Positions 56,103 through 64,000 of a stretch of 64,000 nt of DNA are shown here, one piece after another. The stretch is taken from NCBI GenBank assembly GCA_011316305.1, contig SAUG01000057.1, positions 539,040-603,039 of the forward strand. Reading direction: 5' to 3'. Position numbers and translations under genes: made by a program. The notes beneath the pieces are model-generated. The model was not told the DNA's origin. It made no database searches and saw only the letters and a program-made list of their open reading frames with translations. Within the stretch, counting starts at the first letter, position 1, and every line of letters starts with the position of its first letter. Source of the DNA: Rusavskia elegans. Its lineage: Eukaryota; Ascomycota; Lecanoromycetes; Teloschistales; Teloschistaceae.

Positions 56103-57062
56103 TTACTCCATCTCCGTCTCCATCTCCATACCTTCATCCACGTCACCCCTCACATGATTCCCACCCCCCTTCCTCCTCCCCTGCCTCCACATCCTAACCC
56201 TCTTCGCGATATCCCCTTGACTCTGCTGCATAGGATTCAATTTCCTATCCTTCGCCATCGTCCCGACATCATCCCCATACCTCTCCACCAACCTCTCCAC
56301 CCATTCTTCCTCTCTCCGACTCTGTTTCCTAGGCCGTTTCTTCTCTCCCGTCATCGAAGCTAATTTAGCCAGTTGCGTTACCACGTCCCCCTTCCCCCCA
56401 TTCACATCCGATGTCAAATCTCCGTTATTCATAAGCAGATCATGTTGCGTCCCCCCTCCTCCCTCCACACCATCCTCCTCATCCTCATGATCCTCAGAAT
56501 CATCACACCCCATCTCATCAACCAGCCTCCGCCCCCTCCAAACCCTCACCCCCTTCCCCTTCTCCCTTCCTCCACCCCCACCTCCATCTTGCCCATGACC
56601 ATCATACACAACCCTCACAACATTCCCCCCCTCATCCCTCACAATCCTCGCCGTCCCGGGCACCAGCGTCGTAGAACGCACATTCGTAATCGCCAGCGAA
56701 TCTCTGCGCTCTTCTTTCCTTTGACCAGGGGGTGGGATAGCGGAGGTCGGTACTTCGATCCCGCCAGCGCGGGTGTTGAGTTTGCTGATGAGGCCGAGAC
56801 GACGGTAGTTTTGGGCGAGGGTTTCTTTCTTGTTCCTGGGATTGATGGGTGAGATTGTGGGGTTGATAAGTGGGGGGGAGAATAACAAGAATTGAGATTG
56901 AGATATGAGAGGAAGGGAGGGCAGGAGAAGGGAAGGGAAGGGTCCTTACCAGTTCTTCGCAACGATAGGATTGGCCGTGAGGTTCAATTTCTTGGATTTG
57001 GGTTTGTGTTTTATTTTGTTGAGGGAGGATTTGTTTTTCTTTTTTTGGAGTTCGCGACCCAT
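56103..57062 (-). CDS. NOP16: NOP16, 60S ribosome biogenesis factor
   Basis: Exon 1 57062-56950 and exon 2 56835-56103 with a 114-nt intron (GTAAGG to TCCCAG, phase 2), 281 aa. The first exon is the typical lysine-rich start (MGRELQKKKNKSSLNKIKHK, then KKLNLTANPIVAKNW). Exon 2 continues NKKETLAQNYRRLGLISKLN. The C-terminus has the family elements REEEWVERLVERYGDD, MAKDRKLNPMQQSQGDIAKR. Nop16 is nucleolar and needed for 25S rRNA processing. A Gly/Glu/Asp-rich insertion at about residues 115-175 makes the plus strand almost purely pyrimidine at 56380-56610. The stop lies 30 bp from the stop of the Pex gene on the other strand. Confidence 0.9.
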
Positions 57063-57288
57063 TTCTTTAGAAGACACTCGTTGCGCAGAATTGTTGGGAG
57101 AATTCAAACAAATCTTGGTGAGTTTGATGTCGAAAAGATCGCGGATGAGATAAGATTAGGGTTTCTGCTTGGTGGACCCCTGACGCAAGCCCCATGCGTG
57201 CCCCTGTTTCGGTCGCGCGACCATTGCCGAGATCAAAATTTCATGCTCTGTACGGAGTACTCAGAGTCTAGTAATTCCACCAGCAACA

Positions 57289-58668
57289 ATGACCAGATCC
57301 ACGATCATGAGATCATGTATGGTCAGTCTTACCATTGCCATCGCTTTCCTCATTACCTATGTTTCCGCCGAAGCAAGACCAGAAAAGGGCATCTCGGCTG
57401 CGAAAATCGCCCAGATGAGCGTACCTGAAATTGAGGAAGCTGTCCTGGTATATCCAACGCAATTCACACAATCACCGAGTGAAAAAGGCATGCTAATGAA
57501 ATATAGCAATGTCCTCTGGTCCTCGAGCTAAACCGGTACAACGCTGCTACAAGTCCCCCAACCTCGAGCTTGACATCCAAGATCTTCTCCGTCCTGTTCC
57601 CTGGCAGCCCTGCTGTAAATGCCCTACTCGGAACACTCTATATATCCGGTCCACCGAATTTCCTACTCGCATTGTGCCCTCCCAATATCGATCCCTCCTC
57701 TCTGTCCGTGATGGTAGCTTTCGCCGTGGGCGGTCTCCTTGGCGACACTCTTTTCCACCTCCTGCCGGAGATCTTCCTTGGCGAAGCAGAGCCCAATCAT
57801 GCTCGTTTCGTTCTCGTATCGCCCAATAAGAATCTATTGCTCGGAGTTGCGATAATGGTTGGATTTCTGACATTTGTCGCCATGGACAAAGGTCTGAGGA
57901 TCGCTACTGGAGGCGAAGGAGGTCATGATCATAGTCATAGCCATACCGTCGAATCTGAGGAAAAGAAGTCAAATGCAAAAGCCAGCGGTGCTGATGCCAG
58001 AGCTGCAGATGGCGGCTTGAAGTCGAGGAAGGGGGGATCTGAATTGACTTCAACATCAGCCAAAAGCAATCCGCAGGATAAGGAACCCTCCCAGTCCATC
58101 AAGCTTTCTGCCTATCTGAACCTCATCGCGGATTTTACCCATAACATCACGGACGGCCTCGCCATGTCCTCGTCATTCTACGCATCCCCCACCCTGGGAG
58201 CTACCACAACTGTTGCCGTCTTCTTTCATGAGATTCCGCATGAAGTAGGAGACTTCGCTCTGTTGATCCAATCTGGGTTTTCCAAGAAGCGGGCAATGGG
58301 TGCTCAGTTCGTCACCGCTGCTGGAGCTTTCCTTGGGACCTGTTTGGGGATCGCCGTACAAGAGATGGGCAAGACTTCGGATACTCCTGGTGGTCCCCAA
58401 GACATGGGTCTTGCCGGCACAGGACTTGGCTGGGGTGATCTGCTTCTGCCCTTCACTGCCGGAACATTCCTCTATGTCGGTACCGTTGCCGTCATCCCAG
58501 AGCTGCTGGAAACGGGGCTAAACAAGGGCGAAGAACTTAGGAAGACCTTGACTCAATTCGCAGCCATGGCTGTTGGGGCCGGTATCATGCTTGCGTAGGT
58601 TCGCCGATCCCTGAACGATATTCTGTCGCTTACTGATAGTCTTCTGCTGTAGGATATCATGGTCCTAA
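57289..58668 (+). CDS. YKE4: ZIP zinc transporter, KE4/YKE4 (SLC39A7) type
   Basis: Exons 57289-57447, 57507-58594 and 58653-58668, 420 aa. The 59-nt and 58-nt introns are GTATAT to ATATAG and GTAGGT to CTGTAG. The final exon has only 16 nt and adds ISWS. Residues 1-27 are a signal sequence (MVSLTIAIAFLITYVSA). The core has VMVAFAVGGLLGDTLFHLLPE, LLLGVAIMVGFLTFVAMDKG, a His loop (GGHDHSHSH), LIADFTHNITDGLAMSSSF and FFHEIPHEVGDFALL. The last contains the HExPHExGD motif of the LIV-1 subfamily. Members release zinc from the ER into the cytosol or balance it. Without the last intron the frame stops at 58598, which would give a shortened end. Confidence 0.9.
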
Positions 58669-58672
58669 TTGA

Positions 58673-59236
58673 TCAATTTCCAGCCCTCCCTGCGATGATC
58701 AACTTCACATGTACCATAATACCACTCACTACATGCACAAATGTTGCATCCAATAATCCGACGAAGCCCCTCTGTGTTGCGTTGAGCATCGCGGCTGCAA
58801 AGCTCTGGACGAAATCCCAGCCAATCTGAACCGCCGAATCTTCGGACCAAATGTGAAGCTTGATGGTCCCGATCGATATAGTATAGAAGTTTGTCGGGGC
58901 TGTGGCCGTCCACACGGTGCTGGCATGGTGCACTATACCCCCGTAGAATTTCCCAAAGATCTGGGCACCAATTGCTACAGGGTACACCGCAGGCGAAGGG
59001 ATGAAATGCCCAACCCAGCCGGGGCCGAGGGCGTTTGCTATCTTGAATGAGCGTCTGTGCAGGATGAGCGCTGGAAGAGAAATATTGCTGGCTACAGTGC
59101 TATCTGGGACCCAGAAAAAGTGGGTATCGATCCTGTTGGTGAGTTTGGAGGCCAAAGCATTGACGGAACCGGAAGTATCAAACGTCAAAAGACTGGATAT
59201 CAGGAGAGCGGTCCGCAATAGCATCAACCATCTCAT
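58673..59236 (-). CDS. Hypothetical multi-pass membrane protein
   Basis: The best start is the ATG at 59236 (187 aa); the frame is open up to 59308 from a non-ATG codon, and a spliced first exon is possible. Hydrophobic segments: residues 1-20 (MRWLMLLRTALLISSLLTF), 65-85 around HFIPSPAVYPVAIGAQIF, 135-150 (FVQSFAAAMLNATQRG) and the end (GLLDATFVHVVSGIMVHVKL). No motif known to me. The stop is only 4 bp from the stop of the zinc transporter on the opposite strand, so the two mature transcripts must overlap at their 3' ends. Upstream at 59377-59568 another minus frame (FEWAVSFLVLVLSKIAIAA) is hydrophobic and may be a first exon. Confidence 0.4.
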   Translation of the reverse strand: MRWLMLLRTALLISSLLTFDTSGSVNALASKLTNRIDTHFFWVPDSTVASNISLPALILHRRSFKIANALGPGWVGHFIPSPAVYPVAIGAQIFGKFYGGIVHHASTVWTATAPTNFYTISIGTIKLHIWSEDSAVQIGWDFVQSFAAAMLNATQRGFVGLLDATFVHVVSGIMVHVKLIIAGRAGN

Positions 59237-59881
59237 ATTGAACGTTTTCAAACGGTTCCAGAAAATGGTTCGTGCAGCTGCATGATCACCAGTGGCTGTT
59301 CTAGCCAAGGATCGCTCTTACCTGTCGAGCATGTATCTCTTTTTCAGTACCGGCCCGCAACAGTATGCGTTCGCGCCTAGGCCGTGCCATATCCCATTCC
59401 ATGTCTGAAGAATGGTTTCATTCGCCACCTTAGATATGGACAAAGAGGCTGAGTGCGGTTGTCGGAAAAGGAGAACCAAGCGCTGCTATCTGCAGCGATA
59501 GCGATTTTAGACAGCACAAGTACCAGAAACGAGACTGCCCATTCGAAACAGCTGACTACCGCCACCACCTCGGTCTGATAAAGTCGCGCAAACGAATGAA
59601 AAGCGCAAGCGGCCCGTAAGTTTGACTACGCTGGCCGTAAGGAATTCCAAACATAATGTATCCGTGGTGCATCGGAGTATCGAACTAGGGAGAGCAGACC
59701 AAAGGAATCAAAAGCCATCTCAGCCGAGAGGTTTTTTGGAACGTCAGATGATGAAATGTATAGATCGAACAAAAATCCACTGTATGCCCAAGAGGGACTC
59801 GTCCGATATGATGCAATGAGATGTTTAGAACACAAGGTGGGAAAGAGAGGGCAAGGTAGTGAGTAACAGAGAAGGCAATAA

Positions 59882-60983
59882 TTACGACGCTTCCTTTGCG
59901 ACTGCTTCTAGAGTCTTGAGATACTCGGCGACCTCTTTCGCTCCTACTAGGGTGAAGTCCCGACGCTTGCCTTCGACAACAACATACGGTACCTATTGAC
60001 AGAATTCTGTCAGCTCCTGGCTACCTGAAGAGACTACGGATATTGGTGAATCCGTGTGATTGATCAAAATCCACGCAGTGTGAAGATCCCAGAACTACTC
60101 ACCGAGTCCACACCGTTACTGGCTTGCTCCCTCATTAGCAATTTGGTTTCGGGCAGTCCTTCGAATTCATCTGCTACGAAAGCCTCAGCAGTCGCGCTGT
60201 CGATTCCAGCGGTGTCAGTAGCCCTAAGTAGTGTCTCTGAAGCCGAGGGGTGGGCCCGCTGTGTGAAGTATTGAGTATACAAAGAATTGACGAGCTTGTC
60301 GGCAGTGTCAGGTCCAAGATGCTCTTGAAAGTGCTGTATCAGGCGGTGAGCGTCCAGAGTATTAGCCACTTGTCCGTGGAAGTCAAAGTCGATGCCGGCC
60401 TGGTTGCCGTAAGTGGTCATCAGGGTGATGTACTTGTCCATCTGATCTTGAGCGTCGTTGTATTTGGTCTTCTTATACCTTGGGTGCGGTCAAAGGCGGA
60501 TTGCGGAGTGTACCAGCTTCGTGCAAGTGGAACTCACCATTCATACTTGTCTTCGCCTTCCTTGCTCGCTTCAGGATAGAGTTGATAGGGAAAGAACTTG
60601 ACGGTAAAAGAGACGTCTTTCGACATTGGAGATGATCGATACCGTCGAAGAGCTGATAGCATGCTCAGCTTCAAGTAATAATCGTGAGTGATGGTCTTTG
60701 GAGCATGTATGAAGAGGAATGGGCGTTGACCAAAAGAAGGGGTCTATGGTGTAAGGGTAGGTGCTTGCCTTCATCAAGTCTGCACGACGACGTGTGAACA
60801 TCAGTATATCCCATGGCTTGCCAAAGTTGTGAAAAGTGCCACTACTTGCCTGGTCTTCGCCAAGTAGGTCCTAAGATAGGGGGTCAGTATGGGGTCAGAT
60901 CACGTATGGGTCAATCAGGCATGGAATACTCACCAAGGGCATATTGTGTCGAGGGTGAAGGAGATTTGCGATTCGTAAAGCAT
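59882..60983 (-). CDS. DsbA/FrnE-like thioredoxin-fold oxidoreductase
   Basis: Six exons: 60983-60934, 60870-60850 (21 nt), 60779-60769 (11 nt), 60652-60538, 60478-60103 and 59992-59882, 227 aa. Read together they give FTLDTICPWTYLAKTRLDEA followed by LRRYRSS and SFTVKFFPYQLYPEASKE. This contains the CPWT active site and the strand order of FrnE/DsbA-like proteins. Later elements are WYKKTKYNDAQDQMDKY, VANTLDAHRLIQHFQE, GIDSATAEAFVADE and VPYVVVEGKRRDFTLVGAK (cis-Pro loop). Introns 2 and 3 begin AG|GCAAGT and AG|GCAAGC, that is GC-AG introns in a row, with ordinary GT-AG introns on both sides. Function: thiol-disulphide exchange or isomerase-like; substrate unknown. No signal peptide, so probably cytosolic or mitochondrial. 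Confidence 0.85.
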
Positions 60984-60999
60984 GATGGGACGATGTCGA

Positions 61000-61920
61000 G
61001 ACGAGGCAAATATTGATAGCAAGATATGCCCCCTTGTGGATGGCTTTGATGCAGGTGATATAGATGGGAGCGGTTGAGGGGCTTGAATGACGTGTATGCT
61101 GCGATTTCTTCTTCCCCTCATCCGACAGAAGTGAAGATGAGAAGCAACATGATCGATAGAATAGTCGTAGTGGTTGGCAGCCAGCCAAGCGGAAGAAGTG
61201 AATAGGAGCCACGCAATTCAATCTCTTTCATAACGATGTGACATGACCTTGGACTCAACGGTGATATGCTCGCCGAATGCAGAACAGAACCCCCCCCCCC
61301 AACACTGGGAACACAGAAGACAGAGCCTGGAACGATGGGCACTATCACTGCCATGGAACATGTCCATTGGAAATTTGCCCGGATCGATTGACTGCCAGTC
61401 AGTCGAGGTATCGGAGGTCCAGATGATCAGTACTGTCTGCTCAACGGCTGAATACAATTCTTGAGCCTGATCGTCCGCACATTGCGCTCAACATGGTCAA
61501 GTATGCGGCGTCGAAAGTGCATGAGCGTGCTGTAGGCCTTGTAAAGATGCGGGAAGCATTGCATGAAAGGAAGAAGGGAAGAAGGGAAGAAAGAAAGAAA
61601 GAAGGCAGAGGAAGGAGCCTGTGACTAACATCGGTACCTCAACATCATCTCTTTCTCTCAAGATCCAAGTCACAAACATCGCACCTTCCCTTCCTTCTCA
61701 CACCAAAGAACCCGAGCTCTGTTGCTTCCCCATAAATGCTGTCTTCTTCTCCAGGCTCTCTTGCTTCTTCTTCTCAGTCAACACAACATACTCGTACCAT
61801 CATCCATTCCAACCACACCACTGCGAGAGTATCATTACCCACAGCATCTTTTGCCTGCTCAGCGCTGCCACCAGATCACCAGCCAGCCCATCAGACTCTC
61901 TGCACCCAATACAACCAGTC
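61000..61920. promoter_or_regulatory. Divergent promoter region with homopolymer and purine tracts
   Basis: Lies between the DsbA-like gene (minus) and the Cys-rich GPI protein gene (plus). It holds a run of 11 C at 61290-61300 and a purine-only-like tract gaaggaagaaggg...aagaaag at about 61566-61606. The 5' leader of the plus gene is C/T-rich (61680-61920). No gene supported. Confidence 0.4.
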
Positions 61921-61923
61921 AAA

Positions 61924-62878
61924 ATGAAACTCTCCACCATCCCCGCCGCTCTATTCGCCGTCCTCGCAGCATCCGCCAATGCCCAGGTCTTCTAGTACGT
62001 CCTCCCACTGGCGTCTTCCACCCGAGCAAGGCTTCTACCCTGTTTCATCCCAAGCTGACGGGCTTCCTTCGCAGTAACTCTACGACCCACATGCTCGAGT
62101 GCCCTTACGGTGGACGCATGTTCTGCGACGACTACATGCCTTTGTCTACCAACATCATCATCCGCTGCTATGGTCGACGGGCGGTACCTGCAAACTGCAA
62201 CGACAAGTCAGCTCTTCCATCCATCCTTCTAGGGAGAGGATAACTGACCCACTCCAGCCTCGCTGGCATTTCACCCGTCGGTGTCAAGGACTCGGCAAAG
62301 TGTGAGTGGAGATTGCTTCACTCGTGTCTTCCTCTGATGCATTAGACTGGCCTACTCCTCGTCTGGGGCTTTCGTGTGGCCCTTGCTGACATCTTGCTCC
62401 GGAACCAGGCTTCGACTCCCTCAATGGCGTTGTAGCCTGCTACTACAATGGCTTTGTCTACCCCGACGCTGGAAACCCTTTCCGACTTCCCGCTGCCTTT
62501 GCTCAGTACCTTCACGACACGAATGCGAGCTCAACGAATACTAGCACCACTTCCACCATGAGTATGGTTCGATTGTGGCCCATCATTTCTTCGATGCTGA
62601 CTGCAGCAGGCTTAAACTTCAAGTCTGGATCCGGTCCTGCCACGCCTACTCCGAGGCCCACAGGCGTGCCTCTGGCTCCAGGCAGCGGCGGTTACTACAA
62701 CGCTACCACTGTGGCAGGAACCGCCCTCGCAACTCTCACCGGCGGTTTCTCTCTTCCGCGGCCAACAGCGCCATTCGTCAACGCCGCATCCAGGCTTGCA
62801 CTCGGCGTGTGCGCAGGGACAACCTTCGTGCTTATGACAGGACTCGGCATCTTCTTAGTGATATGGGTGTCGACCTAG
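61924..62878 (+). CDS. Secreted Cys-rich GPI-anchored protein
   Basis: Exons 61924-61994, 62075-62206, 62258-62301, 62409-62561 and 62610-62878, 222 aa. Introns are 80, 51, 107 and 48 nt. Residues 1-20 are a signal peptide (MKLSTIPAALFAVLAASANA). The mature N-terminal domain carries six Cys in about 80 residues (MLECPYGGRMFCDDY; IIRCYGR; ANCND; KCFDS; VVACYYNG). A Ser/Thr/Pro-rich stalk follows (NASSTNTSTTSTM; GPATPTPRPTGV), and a hydrophobic C-terminus (LALGVCAGTTFVLMTGLG) suits a GPI signal. The domain is not one I can name (not CFEM by spacing). The last intron is 48 nt and has no in-frame stop, so an unspliced product would still read through. Confidence 0.7.
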
Positions 62879-62889
62879 ACAGGCTTGGC

Positions 62890-63440
62890 GAGCAGTGTGG
62901 GCTGCGTTGCGGATGGTAAATATCAGGGGACCGCTCGGGCTATGCTTTGCCTTTTGTGGTGTTTCAATACTAGAGATGATTAGCCGGTTCCGATTCAGGC
63001 TCGGTTGGCGCTTCGTTCATTTTCGTATATTCTCTAGGCACTGAATGGAGGCTTGTTTCGTACTTGACAAGCAACGAAGCGAATGTGTTAGCATAAGCGA
63101 CTCGTAGCAGCACTCGCGTAGCACGAATTGCTCTGCTTGATTAGGTTTGTATGAGAGTTGACGAAGCTACAAAGCTTGTAGACCCACTGTTACCAACGCT
63201 CCAACACCATAGGAATGCAAGTACTTTCCTATCTCCCCCATGCTCATCCCAGATGACTGGGGTCGGGTATACAAAAACAATAGCATTCAACAGCCGCAAT
63301 GATGCTCTTCCACCTAGGACATGCACTATCAGACAGACAGAAAGGAGACGCCGCGAATGAAAAGAGACAATAAGCGATACCACCCAGCCTGTTTCCCTCC
63401 CGTCATCTATTACCTACCATGCGAAGAACCGGCGCCCTAT
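62890..63440. other. Intergenic region
   Basis: Contains the 3' ends of the flanking convergent genes; no gene is seen. Confidence 0.3.
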
Positions 63441-64000
63441 TCATCTCGACTTCTGCTTCACCCAGTCAGTACCCATTGCTTTTTGATTATCGATCAAATC
63501 AAATCGAGAGTGTCTCCAACTCACCAGACTCGCCATCGCCCCCGCAACCGCCAAATCCGGTTTCCCACTCACGCTCCTCATCCCCTGCGTCTGCACCCTC
63601 GGCAAAGCGCTTCCGCCCGCTGTCGCGGAACTGCCGACTGCAGTCCCGGTCATGGTCCTCTTGATGCCGATCCCGGTGTTGCCTTGTTGCAGGTTGTTGA
63701 CGGCAGACTGCCTCTTATTGTGCGATGCCGTTGCGGCGGCTTTGCTGGGGGAGGCGGTGTTATTGAAAGAAGTGGCGTCACGGTTGCGGTTCATTGCGTT
63801 GGCGGTGTTCGAGGCGTTGACTTTGATAGCTGTGGCTGGAGGGTCGGGGAGAGGGCGGACGCCGCCGATGGTGGAGGGGGTTTGGATGCTTGTGAGGCGT
63901 TTAGCTGGGGAATTGGTGGTGGAGGTGATTTGCGATTGGGCTGTTCTTGTTGTGGCTGACTGTGGTGGTGCAAAAGTGCGAGTTGTGGCGTTGAAGGCTT
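63441..64000 (-). CDS. Partial gene running off the right edge
   Basis: The minus frame is open from the window end (AFNATTRTFAPPQSATTRT) to about 63540, where GTGAGTTGG after ATGGCGAGTCTG looks like a donor. If unspliced it continues to a stop at 63441. The visible 150 residues are Ser/Thr/Pro/Ala/Asn-rich (TNSPAKRLTSIQTPSTIGG; VRPLPDPPATAIKV; QQGNTGIGIKRTMTG) and disordered, with no domain. Start and most of the product lie outside the window. No name possible. Confidence 0.45.
   Translation of the reverse strand, partial: AFNATTRTFAPPQSATTRTAQSQITSTTNSPAKRLTSIQTPSTIGGVRPLPDPPATAIKVNASNTANAMNRNRDATSFNNTASPSKAAATASHNKRQSAVNNLQQGNTGIGIKRTMTGTAVGSSATAGGSALPRVQTQGMRSVSGKPDLAVAGAMASLVSWRHSRFDLIDNQKAMGTDWVKQKSR

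Noticed and set aside
60730..60800. A stretch (ggtctatggtgtaagggtag) that superficially resembles a tRNA start.
   Set aside because: It is inside introns 2-3 of the DsbA-like gene and does not fold into a cloverleaf with a T-arm.

Overview
The window is nuclear DNA of a filamentous ascomycete (Pezizomycotina). The protein complement (Clr5-domain protein, KTI12, USE1, GPI11, a Pex23/24-family peroxin, a class III alcohol dehydrogenase, Ser/Thr-rich GPI-anchored proteins with Kex2-type KR sites) and the short introns (mostly 45-130 nt, GTNNGT donors, CTRAY-like branch sites, YAG acceptors) suggest a Dothideomycete-like genome. I cannot name the genus from sequence alone. Exon boundaries below were worked out by hand from splice consensus and reading-frame continuity.

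The window has two halves. From 1 to about 33 kb it is sparse and accessory-like. A run of small orphan proteins with a single membrane segment lies at 0.2-10.5 kb, and a second, paralogous group of short Cys-containing single-pass proteins lies on the minus strand at 26.7-30.4 kb. Both are separated by long non-coding stretches. This half also holds a frameshifted F-box gene, a BTB gene without an in-frame ATG, a small secreted cysteine protein (candidate effector), a Clr5-domain regulator and degenerate copies of a short dispersed repeat. A few conserved genes sit among these: USE1 (ER SNARE), a C2H2 regulator, a PEBP-like GPI protein, KTI12 and an Hmp1/CsbD-like stress protein.

From 34 kb to the end the window is gene-dense and mostly housekeeping: BMT6-type rRNA methyltransferase, a GPI-anchored wall protein, a Sac7-type RhoGAP, TIM9, S-(hydroxymethyl)glutathione dehydrogenase, GPI11, an AN1/ubiquitin-like zinc finger protein, a GDPD phospholipase, a Zn2Cys6-ankyrin protein, a Pex23/24-family peroxin, NOP16, a KE4-type ZIP zinc transporter, a DsbA/FrnE-like oxidoreductase and a Cys-rich GPI-anchored protein. 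The left edge starts in non-coding DNA. The right edge cuts through a minus-strand gene.

The points most worth a second look are the orphan membrane-protein clusters, the DsbA-like gene with two successive GC-AG introns around an 11-nt exon, the Zn2Cys6-ankyrin fusion, the in-frame ORF that follows the RhoGAP stop (removable by a 60-nt candidate intron), and the four-copy degenerate repeat family.
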